NCBI GenBank assembly: GCA_026388415.1
Contig: JAPLJV010000023.1
Coordinates: 39,170 to 103,169 of the forward strand
DNA length: 64,000 nucleotides
Reading direction: 5' to 3'
Source of the DNA: Deltaproteobacteria bacterium
GTDB lineage: Bacteria; Desulfobacterota; Syntrophia; Syntrophales; JACQWR01
Part shown: positions 53,596 through 61,633 of the stretch, piece by piece
How the letters are laid out: the number at the start of each line of letters is the position of its first letter
Numbering within the stretch: the stretch's first letter is position 1
Made by a program: the position numbers and the translations under genes
Notes under the pieces: generated by a model
The model's input: the letters and a program-made list of their open reading frames with translations, nothing else
Database searches by the model: none
Told to the model about the DNA's origin: nothing

Positions 53596-54147
53596 ATGGA
53601 AGCAGCAGAGATCGAAAACAGACAATTAACGAAGGATGAAATCCGCAAGGGAAAGGTATCACGAGAAGAGTTTCGCAATCTGAAAAGGAACCCTATCTAT
53701 CTTGTCCTGGATAGCCTGAAATGTGCTCACAACGTGGGTACAATCCTCAGACTATCGGATGCACTTCTTGTAGATAAGGTCTACCTCTGCGGCGATACGG
53801 TATTACCATTGACCAGGAAGGTTCGTAAAGGATCGCTTGGTTCTGAGAAATGGGTGGGTTGGGAGCATCGGGAGAACGCTCTTGATACGGTTTCTGAACT
53901 GAAGGATAAGGGTGTCTCTATCATCACCGCTGAGATAGCCACTAACAGTATTGACTACCGTCACGTTGATTATCCATTTCCAGCATGCTTGGTGCTGGGT
54001 AGAGAAGACAGAGGCGTTAGCAAAGACATTATTGCTTTGTCTGATATCGTTGTTCACCTGCCCTTGTATGGCATGGTTAATTCCTTGAATGTTTCTACCG
54101 TCGCTGCCGTGTTGATGTACCACATGATTGGGAAACTTAATAACTAA
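53596..54147 (+). CDS. SpoU/TrmH-family RNA 2'-O-methyltransferase-like protein
   Basis: 183 residues, AAAGGAG upstream. All three SPOUT motifs are present: AHNVGTILRLSDAL, ACLVLGREDRGVS and LPLYGMVNSLNVSTVAAVLMY. It methylates tRNA or rRNA ribose by family inference. Finding it on a mobile element is unusual; it could modify host tRNA as protection or regulation. Overlaps the next gene by 1 bp. Confidence 0.88.
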   Translation: MEAAEIENRQLTKDEIRKGKVSREEFRNLKRNPIYLVLDSLKCAHNVGTILRLSDALLVDKVYLCGDTVLPLTRKVRKGSLGSEKWVGWEHRENALDTVSELKDKGVSIITAEIATNSIDYRHVDYPFPACLVLGREDRGVSKDIIALSDIVVHLPLYGMVNSLNVSTVAAVLMYHMIGKLNN

Positions 54148-54827
54148 TGAAAACTGGATATTCGCGTGAGGATTTGAAATCTGTAGCGGCTATTTTTTTG
54201 GGGAGTAGGAAGATGGTTACGGTTCGGCAAAGGGTAGAATATTGTGATGTTTGCGTTACGTTTAAAGAGTGGCTTGCTAAAAATGGGCATCGGTTCAATC
54301 GAAAATACAAAATACGCCACTACAATAAGGGGACAGCTCTACGCATTTACTTTGAGGATGTCACCCCGGAGATGAATTGTTATCTGTATAACGAGGGAAT
54401 GGGTATTGCTGTCAATTTTAAAAAAATATGTTGGGATATCATTAAAGATTTTGACTTCTTCATCAGGCGTAATAGAAAACGAAAATACTATTGCGCCTTG
54501 TGCAAGGAACCAAAGTTTTATGATACGCCTCAGGAGCTGTTAATAGAGCATTCTTTTGAGAATTTCCTGGAGTGGGTAAATGAAAACGTTACTCCCTTTC
54601 ACGCCCTTGAGCTGACCCAATGTAAAGGCATGACATCTGCTCGTATTATCGACACACGCGAACCAGATATAAGGCATGAAGCAGAAAGAGAAGAATTCAA
54701 GGACTTCTTGTCAGGCTTAAGGAAGATAAGCCCTGGCAACCCGCCTATGTTTGAGAATTTCGACAACATGAAGATAGTGATCATTCCCGTCATTAAAGAG
54801 AAAGAGGGTTGTCATGGCAAGCTTTGA
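54147..54827 (+). CDS. Hypothetical two-part protein
   Basis: 226 residues, coupled to the methyltransferase through TAATG. The N-terminal part is basic (NRKYKIRHYNKGTALRIYF), and the middle has CALCKEPKFYDTPQELL followed by helix-rich sequence. No family recognised; the coupling suggests it assists or uses the methyltransferase. Confidence 0.65.
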   Translation: MKTGYSREDLKSVAAIFLGSRKMVTVRQRVEYCDVCVTFKEWLAKNGHRFNRKYKIRHYNKGTALRIYFEDVTPEMNCYLYNEGMGIAVNFKKICWDIIKDFDFFIRRNRKRKYYCALCKEPKFYDTPQELLIEHSFENFLEWVNENVTPFHALELTQCKGMTSARIIDTREPDIRHEAEREEFKDFLSGLRKISPGNPPMFENFDNMKIVIIPVIKEKEGCHGKL

Positions 54828-55104
54828 AGCCCACTGCGAACAATGTGTAAAAGAAATGGGAGATGCCTTTCCAGAAGTCCATTTGTGGCTCGACGCTTTT
54901 TTCGAGCAAAAGCCATACGGTACAAGGCATAGGCATTTACGGCACCATCTGGAAGGAATTGACGAAGTCAAGAGAAAATGGGGAGACAAAGCGGCAATGG
55001 CTGCCGCAATCCATATCAGGCAGGACTTAGATGGTGAAGGGTGGCCACCGGATACACCGATACCGGCAGACGGCAGAGCATATAAAAAGGCCGGATTGTG
55101 GTAA
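54814..55104 (+). CDS. DUF6915-type small protein
   Basis: 96 residues overlapping the previous gene by 14 bp. HLWLDAFFEQKPYGTRHRHLRHH and EGIDEVKRKWGD are typical of a small His-rich family (DUF6915) found on plasmids and phages. The histidine cluster could bind metal. Function unknown. Confidence 0.72.
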   Translation: MASFEAHCEQCVKEMGDAFPEVHLWLDAFFEQKPYGTRHRHLRHHLEGIDEVKRKWGDKAAMAAAIHIRQDLDGEGWPPDTPIPADGRAYKKAGLW

Positions 55105-55197
55105 TTATGTGCCCTGACCGTGATTTTACTTTGCTTAAAGCACCTAAATAAACTCTTGCCCTTCATTCCTCCCAAGCTGATTGATCTGCCCAAATAA

Positions 55198-55241
55198 AAG
55201 TATATAACGTACCGTTGCGTGGAACGATCACGTGATATGCT
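55198..55241 (+). repeat. Copy 2 of the 44-bp intergenic motif
   Basis: Partner of 53447-53490, with the same TGGAACG and GTGATAT blocks at identical spacing. It lies about 90 bp upstream of the GNAT-like gene. Two genes preceded by the same motif suggest coregulation. Confidence 0.55.
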
Positions 55242-55332
55242 TTATTTAAAAGGGGGACAGTTGCGATTTTGATATGGATGTCATGGTGATAAAGAAGTTT
55301 GAAGACGATTTAATAGTTGCATGGAGACGACG

Positions 55333-56862
55333 ATGAATAAGATAGAGACAATTATAGAATATAGCCGGAACAGAATTCAGAAACGAATGTATTTGAAAGT
55401 TAAACCCGATATTGCCGTAAGAATCAGAAATATTGTAGGGCCGAATAGTAAGGGCCAGTACAAGATCGAACCAAGCCAGTGGAACGTAATAGAACCATCG
55501 GAATTTTGGCGGGAAGAAGGATACTTCAACGGAATTCAAGAAAGCTTAGAGGAAGAATATCCTCAACTGTTCAAGGATAGAGACAGAAAAGTTCCGTTCA
55601 GCGCATATTTGATTGAACCAATCGTTAGCTTCGGCAGTTCGGCAATGACAATTTCTGGTGGGCTTAACTGGGTGGTAATGGGGGTCTTGAAAAATGGGGA
55701 GAAATACTGTGCCATTCTTGATGTGGAAGTACGCCCTTTGCTTCGGCGATGCGGTCTTATGACTCTCCTTAAGCACGTCGAAATTGAGCTGGCAAAGCGT
55801 GAGAAATGCGATTTCATTCACACTTGGCACTCAAGTGACAACCCAGATTTCAATGCGGCTATTGTTCCGGGCTTAAAAAGTGGTTTCATACTGTATCATG
55901 GCCCCATTAAAGATGGAGAAGATTATGAAGACCGTGGCTGCGTTCATCTACGATATTATTTTAACCGAACCAAAAGACGGAATGTCCGGGTGTCATTTAA
56001 AGATGATAAAGAGTTTATCAGCCCTGGAGATAATGACGGTATCATAAATTATCTTGAGAATTGCCCTGACAAATATCCCGGTACAACGATCAGCAAAATT
56101 GAGGAATACGGAAAAACTAATACCAAGCTTATAAAGGGAAAGACAAAACGAATCACAGAAAATGTAAGGGGGAAATCAAGCAAGCAACGGGTCTTCATAG
56201 CCGAAGGTGCGGTCGGTTTTGAATACACTAGACAAAGAAATACCTACCGGATCGGTGATGTCCTGTCATTTTGCCCTTGCGTACTGATTGACCATTATGT
56301 GAAAAGCAACGAAGATGCGCCTTATATGAATCACGTCATAAATAACATCTATGAATTTCAATTTAAGCCGATATCGGTAATTCAGGTTAAACAATCGGGT
56401 GGGGCTGCCCGACAGGACTATGTATTAGAAATATTACCTGGCTTAAGGTTGTTGTACACCGGACGGGAGATGAACAAAAAACACTGTTTGAAGGCTGACC
56501 AATGGTACAAGGGGTACGGGAGGCTGTTTATTTGCGATCATCGAGACTCCCTTAACGGCAAGGCCTCAAAGCATGTCAAAGAGCTTGTGGCAAAGGGGAA
56601 ATTAGTTGGTATTTTAAATGACCAGCTACAGGATGACTTTTCACACAAGTATGCGAACCAAGTAAAACAGTTCCGGTACGGGAAAGACGTATACTGTCCA
56701 GAGGACGCCCTGGAATGGTTCGGCTATTATAAGGACATTGATGAATTCAAGAAAAGTGTGGCCACTTACTTGGAAAATCCTGTCGAATTAGAGTCTACGG
56801 ATTCCCCGGAAGCAGTCGGCTACAGTCATAATTTGATTTTTTGTATTGATGTTATGGTATAA
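55333..56862 (+). CDS. Large protein with GNAT-like N-terminal half
   Basis: About 509 residues from the ATG at 55333 (GGAG closely upstream; an in-frame ATG lies at 55321). Residues about 95-205 look like an N-acetyltransferase fold: KYCAILDVEVRPLLRRCGLM, a T-L-L-K helix, and WHSSDNPDFNAAIVPGLKSG. The C-terminal 300 residues are unrecognised and basic in the middle (KLIKGKTKRITENVRGKSSK). Function unknown. Followed closely by a DEDDh exonuclease. Confidence 0.62.
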   Translation: MNKIETIIEYSRNRIQKRMYLKVKPDIAVRIRNIVGPNSKGQYKIEPSQWNVIEPSEFWREEGYFNGIQESLEEEYPQLFKDRDRKVPFSAYLIEPIVSFGSSAMTISGGLNWVVMGVLKNGEKYCAILDVEVRPLLRRCGLMTLLKHVEIELAKREKCDFIHTWHSSDNPDFNAAIVPGLKSGFILYHGPIKDGEDYEDRGCVHLRYYFNRTKRRNVRVSFKDDKEFISPGDNDGIINYLENCPDKYPGTTISKIEEYGKTNTKLIKGKTKRITENVRGKSSKQRVFIAEGAVGFEYTRQRNTYRIGDVLSFCPCVLIDHYVKSNEDAPYMNHVINNIYEFQFKPISVIQVKQSGGAARQDYVLEILPGLRLLYTGREMNKKHCLKADQWYKGYGRLFICDHRDSLNGKASKHVKELVAKGKLVGILNDQLQDDFSHKYANQVKQFRYGKDVYCPEDALEWFGYYKDIDEFKKSVATYLENPVELESTDSPEAVGYSHNLIFCIDVMV

Positions 56863-56878
56863 AGAAATAGGAGGTAAC

Positions 56879-57502
56879 ATGGGTAATTACAGCATAGTCG
56901 TACTCGATTTTGAAACAACCGGTTTATCGCCTAACTATGGTGACAGAACCATTGAGATTGGTGCGGTTCTCATACAAAACAATCTGATAGTTGACCGTTT
57001 TCAGAGCCTGATGAATCCCGGTATGAGGATCAGCAGCTTTATTGAGGACTACACCGGTATCACCAATAGAATGCTTCATGGGTCACCGTCAATAGCGGAG
57101 GTAATGAAGAAATTTACTTCTTTCATGGGAAAACACCATCTGGTTGCTCACAATGCCAGCTTTGACAGCCGCTTTCTTGATGCTGAATTAAAACGCATAA
57201 AAAAGCAGCGCAAACAGGAATTTGCCTGTTCAATGCTGGTGTCACGCCGCCTATACCCTGAAGCTCCAAGTCATAAATTGGAAGCCCTCATACGTTATAA
57301 GAAAATCAAGGCTGCCGGGAACTACCATCGAGCACTCGCTGATGCCGAAATGACCGGCCATCTTTGGATAAGCATGGTTAACGATCTTAAATCAGTTTAC
57401 AAATTTAACATCGTTCCGTTTGAGCTTATGCAGCGATTGTCGAAGGTCTCTAAAACAACAGCTCCTACCTTTTTAAAGAAGTTAGCCGGAGAACAGGGTT
57501 GA
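56879..57502 (+). CDS. DEDDh 3'-5' exonuclease (DnaQ/PolIII-epsilon-like)
   Basis: 207 residues from the ATG at 56879 (TAGGAGG upstream). ExoI motif VLDFETTGLSPNYGDRTIEIG, ExoII HLVAHNASFDSRFLDAE and ExoIII YHRALADAEMTG give the complete D-E-D-D-H set. Likely a proofreading or repair nuclease that supports element replication. Confidence 0.9.
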   Translation: MGNYSIVVLDFETTGLSPNYGDRTIEIGAVLIQNNLIVDRFQSLMNPGMRISSFIEDYTGITNRMLHGSPSIAEVMKKFTSFMGKHHLVAHNASFDSRFLDAELKRIKKQRKQEFACSMLVSRRLYPEAPSHKLEALIRYKKIKAAGNYHRALADAEMTGHLWISMVNDLKSVYKFNIVPFELMQRLSKVSKTTAPTFLKKLAGEQG

Positions 57503-58344
57503 ACACGATCAGCTGACCCGTATGGCGCCCCAACTTCTGACTTAATAACAATCTTAAGTAGACGAAATATCGCTTAAAACATACCTTTCCGTCCTTCAAG
57601 GCACAGAGTACTTGTTACCGCATTTTTAGTAAACGCACAATTTAGTTAACGTTTTATACAATCGTCATAACCAGAGGCAATATCGTGATTGTTACTGACT
57701 TTTCCCGGATAACACGTGAATTTCCGGGTAAATATATCAAAATATCATGACAATTAACCAAACATTGAGTCACTTGGTCGATATGGGCCGGTTAACGTCA
57801 CCAGGATAGCTTAAAATCGGTTATATGAGCATAAATCCGGGGTCACTGATATCATCAAGTTTAGTTTTCAGGCGGACGAAGCAAAACTCATGTTGGAGGT
57901 GACAACTAACTGTACTCTATCCGATATTTCTTTACTGTGATATAGAAGTAAATATCGAATATTTTAAAGTGACAGGATTAGATTTTGAAGTGAGTATTAT
58001 TCCCTGCCGGGTTAATTAGTCCCACGAGTTTTTATCTTACAAATTCTGTTCATTTCCAAGCAGAGTGAAAATCCTTGCTGTTTTAGGCACAGTTTTGGCT
58101 AAGGATCGGCTCCGGGATGGCAGGGATTGACCCTTAATAATGAGGTGCGTGGTATGGCAAGGAAAGGCGGTGATATTTGTATTAAAATAGTCTGGGCTTG
58201 CCAGGTTTGCCACCTGATTTGACATATATATTTATGTTTATTGTTTTCACCGTAAACTCATTTAAATATATGACAACAATACATGGCAAACCTGGCAAGA
58301 TCGTTTTTAACATGCCTGTTAGCTGTTTTTCATCAATTGCATGG
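57503..58344. other. 842-bp non-coding region next to the primase gene, candidate replication origin
   Basis: No credible gene. It is A+T-rich with five GTCAC/GTGAC words (57769, 57797, 57842, 57899, 57969) in about 205 bp, where fewer than one is expected by chance. Near the primase end is a perfect 16-bp inverted repeat. Position, composition and short repeats fit an origin, but this is inference. Confidence 0.45.
58197..58299. repeat. Perfect 16-bp inverted repeat, 71-bp spacing
   Basis: CTTGCCAGGTTTGCCA (58197-58212) and TGGCAAACCTGGCAAG (58284-58299) are exact reverse complements separated by very A+T-rich DNA, just beyond the stop of the primase-helicase gene. It could be a recombination site, protein-binding pair or long-loop terminator. 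Confidence 0.8.
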
Positions 58345-60606
58345 TCACTTGAGACCAATCCCCACAAAGGTCCGTTCTTTCCCGCCAGGACGTTTTTCCG
58401 TAAGTTCAGGATGATTGATCAATAGTTGCTTGTAAAAAGTTCTATCGGTCAAAGGCTTGATCCTGTTAGTATGACACCAATCGACGAATTCCGAATAAAG
58501 ATCAAGTTTCCTAATAGATTTGCTATCTCTTAAAATGCATCGGTCTTCAACAAAATTGAGGACTGGATCTACCGCTTTAAGGAAGGTCTTCTTATCTTTT
58601 TTGACCTGCAATGATTCACGAATATTCTTATTCTCAAGGACCACCCTCCGGAACCCTTTCAGTGCCCAATTAAAAATTCCCGGAAGTTCCTTCGTCAATT
58701 TATCTTCGAGTTCTTTATCAGCTGACATTTCGTCAAAAACAGCCTTGAATTCAACGACAATGATACGTCTGACAAAAGCATTACTTCGGTCAGTAATAAT
58801 TGGGGTCATGTTCATACTGTAGATGTGTTTTGCGATAGGTCTGAACGAAATAGGCTTGTTGAATTTTCGATCAGCCTGCACAGTATCTCCGGCAATTACC
58901 TGCCGCCAAACTGAATTCTCAATTTTGTTACCCTGAATTTCAGAGCTTACGTTTAGGAGCTTGTCCTTTAGCGTCCCTAATAAGAATTTATCAGTTAAAT
59001 TTGTTGGTTGCAGCGATGCTACATTATCTTCACCAACAAGCCTTGTAATAATATTGACGAAAACGCTCTTGCCATTACCTCCTTTGCCAGTGAGCAAAAG
59101 GCACTTGTGAATATGAATATTCGGATAGAAACAGTACCCCGAAAAATCCCTGACTGTTTTAATTTTCTTTGGATCGTCCGGAAATACCTCAACGAGAAAC
59201 TGCCGCCACCGTGGACATTTCGCTTCAGGATCATAAGCTATAGGCATCTGATATTGGGAATAATATTTTTTATCGTGAGGCAAAAGTTCCATCGTCAAAA
59301 GGTCTAACATTCCGGTCCGCATGTTAATCAACAATGGATTGCGTCCGACTTTCTCTAAGTCCACATAAGTCTGATACCTTAATATATCCATAGCATTCTG
59401 GACGAAATGCCGTTGCGCCCTATTTCCCAACAACTTAACCATCATCTGCCCGATGCCGAAGTCTTTTTCATGGTGCCACACCCCATCGGGTCGGTATAGA
59501 TAAAAGCCGCTACCGTCATGCAAAATATCATACGATTTTATTATATGATCAACTAGATTCATTGGTATGAATTTGTTTTTATGATCAAAAAATTCATCCT
59601 TGCCCTTCGATTTTGCGAGTTCCATAGAATTTATAGATTCGACGATACGATTTATTTCCGATTCCTCCAGAGGGGGACTGTTTCGCTTGTTCCAATCATA
59701 AAGTAGGACTTTGACCTCTCCCAAAGGTAACCTTTTGGCTAAAAAGTGACCAGCTAATCGGGCTGCGGTATCGTTTCTCTTCCCTCTCAGAACACCTTGC
59801 ATTGCCTCCATGATCCAATTATCAGTGCCCTTTGGCGGCTCTAATTTGCCTTCTACAGCTTGCACGCCGCAAGTCGAAAGCTTATTTTTGGCAATAATGT
59901 TATCAACCATTGCCTCCTTGATAAATATTATGGTTTTGTAGAAATCAGTTCGCTTTTTGTAAGGTCTCATTTTGTCTTTTGGGTTGAGAAATACACTATT
60001 GCCTTTCTCGACGGCTTTACCCCAGAAAGGTACAGCAATAAGGTTGCCTAGCATTTTCCCTGATAAATGATCTTGATTCGGAAAGAATCTGCAAAAAGAC
60101 GAATGAGTCTTTGAAATACCTGAACGAGCGAGAATTAGATTGCCTATCTGCCTTGCCTTAGATGCTAGTATTGGATGCTCGAAAAACATCCAGACATGGT
60201 AGCCTTTCCCTGATTTTGATCGCTCAATGTATGCAAATATACCGAGATCCTTAGCAGAATCGACGTATGCATTAGCATCTGAGAAAGGGTCTATCTTTTC
60301 AGCCTTCTCACCAGTATGGTTGTCAAAATCGATCACTAAGAAGCTCGTTGTTTTATCTGGCTGAAGGGGATAAACACCAAGAAGAATTTCACCTTCAATG
60401 TGTTGCCTCACAGCTTCATCGTCCAAGCACCTGTATTGACGATGCCGACAACCAGCACATGGCTTTTTGCACACATCTGGTTTCCCTTCGTTTTTACAAA
60501 CTGGAGAAAAGCCGATTGATCCATCTTCCTTTTTATAAGCTCTTGCATAAACATCCTTCCTACAATTAAAAACTTTTAATGTTTTTGAATATTTCGACTT
60601 CCTCAT
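58345..60606 (-). CDS. Primase-helicase: AEP primase (TOTE-like) plus D5/P4-type SF3 helicase
   Basis: 753 residues from the ATG at 60606 (TGGAGG upstream). The N-terminus has a cysteine cluster (CKNEGKPDVCKKPCAGC) and an archaeo-eukaryotic primase domain with the metal pair in VIDFDNHTG and the SGKGYHVWMFFE His motif, as in TOTE-type primases. The middle is a primase C-terminal helical region. The C-terminal SF3/D5-like helicase (about 500-640) has Walker A TGKGGNGKSVFVN and NMTPIITDRSNAFVRRI. It should start and unwind replication of the excised circle. Flanked by a candidate origin. Confidence 0.9.
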   Translation of the reverse strand: MRKSKYSKTLKVFNCRKDVYARAYKKEDGSIGFSPVCKNEGKPDVCKKPCAGCRHRQYRCLDDEAVRQHIEGEILLGVYPLQPDKTTSFLVIDFDNHTGEKAEKIDPFSDANAYVDSAKDLGIFAYIERSKSGKGYHVWMFFEHPILASKARQIGNLILARSGISKTHSSFCRFFPNQDHLSGKMLGNLIAVPFWGKAVEKGNSVFLNPKDKMRPYKKRTDFYKTIIFIKEAMVDNIIAKNKLSTCGVQAVEGKLEPPKGTDNWIMEAMQGVLRGKRNDTAARLAGHFLAKRLPLGEVKVLLYDWNKRNSPPLEESEINRIVESINSMELAKSKGKDEFFDHKNKFIPMNLVDHIIKSYDILHDGSGFYLYRPDGVWHHEKDFGIGQMMVKLLGNRAQRHFVQNAMDILRYQTYVDLEKVGRNPLLINMRTGMLDLLTMELLPHDKKYYSQYQMPIAYDPEAKCPRWRQFLVEVFPDDPKKIKTVRDFSGYCFYPNIHIHKCLLLTGKGGNGKSVFVNIITRLVGEDNVASLQPTNLTDKFLLGTLKDKLLNVSSEIQGNKIENSVWRQVIAGDTVQADRKFNKPISFRPIAKHIYSMNMTPIITDRSNAFVRRIIVVEFKAVFDEMSADKELEDKLTKELPGIFNWALKGFRRVVLENKNIRESLQVKKDKKTFLKAVDPVLNFVEDRCILRDSKSIRKLDLYSEFVDWCHTNRIKPLTDRTFYKQLLINHPELTEKRPGGKERTFVGIGLK

Positions 60607-60879
60607 AGTTGCCTCCAATTTAAAATGATTTTTTTATGAGGAATTCGGTGAGTGAAGTCTTGAAAAAGATAAGTTGCTTTTTCAATATAGAATTTTTTGG
60701 TCAACATTTAGTCAACACTTCACTGAAAATATCCCCATGTTTCCTTGGTTTACCCCGTACTGCTCTTCTAAACGAAACATGAGGTAACTATTCAAAATAT
60801 ATGTTTCTTTCAGTATCCCTCCTTTCCCTTGTATTTCCCACCCATTACACTTCAAATCCGGTGTTGGGCGCTAAAACCG
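60607..60879. other. Upstream region of the primase gene
   Basis: 273 bp of A+T-rich DNA between the primase start and the HTH gene stop. No gene or repeat is evident; the primase promoter (minus strand) must lie here. Confidence 0.4.
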
Positions 60880-61026
60880 CTACAGCTTAATAATTTCGTT
60901 TACTTCACTTAGCGTAAATATTCTTTTATCACCTAATCTTTGGGGTTCTGGGTAACGTCCCTTCCTGAACCTGCTTCTCAATGTATCTGGCCGTATTTTT
61001 AAAACTTTACATAAATCTTTAGTCAT
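60880..61026 (-). CDS. AlpA/HTH_17-like small DNA-binding protein (excisionase candidate)
   Basis: 48 codons from the ATG at 61026; the frame is open much further upstream. MTKDLCKVLKIRPDTLRSRF, then GRYPEPQRLGDKRIF, is a winged-helix excisionase/AlpA-type domain. The conserved YY preceding the ATG (KNYYMTKDL) resembles the normal domain start, so the true start is probably upstream. The ATG has only a distant GAGG. Joined through attP in the circular element, this frame is continuous with the integrase gene (43 linking codons, no stop). In the integrated form upstream sequence is antisense comM. It may be the recombination directionality factor. Confidence 0.75.
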   Translation of the reverse strand: MTKDLCKVLKIRPDTLRSRFRKGRYPEPQRLGDKRIFTLSEVNEIIKL

Positions 61027-61131
61027 GTAATAATTTTTAACCTCGAGTCCCAAATCATTAACAACTTGATTTTGCTTTTTAAAGTACGGAGGTATTATTG
61101 GAAGACTAAGGCAGTATGGCTGTTGGCCCTG

Positions 61132-61166
61132 TTCGGTAAATTGTGAAACCGTAGCCCTGCGGTTAC
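61132..61166. other. attR (right junction)
   Basis: Element arm TTCGGTAAATTGTGAAACC (61132-61150) is followed by GTAG, the CC core (61155-61156) and comM sequence CTGCGGTTAC. Read outward from the core, this arm matches the attL arm at 15 of 19 positions, as expected for a symmetrical attP split by integration. Confidence 0.85.
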
Positions 61167-61628
61167 TATGGCGATCGGCGCCGCCCCTGCCGCTGCAATA
61201 CCACGCAAATCAGGCAGTATCAGTCCCGTGTTTCCGGCCCCTTGATGGATCGCATTGACATCCATGTGGAGGTGCCGTCCATGCATTATCAGGAAATTGC
61301 GGGAACGCACAGCGGCGAGGATTCAAAAACGGTCCGGGAACGGGTCAGGAGCGCCCGCACACGTCAGCAGGAGCGCTTTGCCGGTCAGAGCAACCTGCTG
61401 AACGCCCGGATGTCCGACCGGCAGCTTAAAACTCATTGCCTGCTGGATGAAGCTTCCCGCCAACTCATCGAAATGGCCGTAGATAAACTGGGCCTGAGTG
61501 TCCGCGCCTACACGAGGATCCTGAAGGTGGCCAGGACCATCTCCGACCTGGAGAATGCGGACAATATCAGTGCGCCCCATGTGGCGGAGGCCATTCAATA
61601 CAGAAGTCTTGATAGAAGGATGGTCTAA
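61157..61628 (+). pseudogene. comM: comM 3' part (Mg-chelatase C-terminal domain), separated by the element
   Basis: Continues in frame from the 5' part: CGYYGDRRRPCRCN, RVSGPLMDRIDIHVEVP, ARTRQQERFAGQSNLLNA, SVRAYTRILKVARTISDLE and a normal ComM end. It has no start of its own near the junction; the first ATG is at 61242. The arginine finger and C-terminal domain are therefore lost from the truncated product while the element is integrated. Confidence 0.93.
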
Positions 61629-61633
61629 CTTCT

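Larger units (their letters stand above)
25593..61156. mobile_element. Integrative element, about 35.6 kb, inserted in comM by a large serine recombinase
   Basis: The boundaries follow from comM continuity and a duplicated CC core (25591-25592 and 61155-61156). The serine integrase is at the left end and reads outward. Internal genes include primase-helicase, ParB-like, DnaA-like ATPase, tyrosine recombinase domain, ArdC-like, RadC-like, hxs cassette, tandem AAA, HD + AlbA_2 and others. Base composition is visibly more A+T-rich than the flanks. No structural phage genes, relaxase or secretion genes are visible, so it is best described as an integrative plasmid-like or satellite element. Confidence 0.92.

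Noticed and set aside
25593..61156. Element as a complete prophage or conjugative element
   Set aside because: No capsid, terminase, tail, relaxase, coupling protein or type IV secretion genes are recognisable among its genes.
61095..61310. 71-codon minus-strand frame spanning the attR junction
   Set aside because: Runs antisense through comM and ends in the element in a different frame from the HTH gene; no family features.
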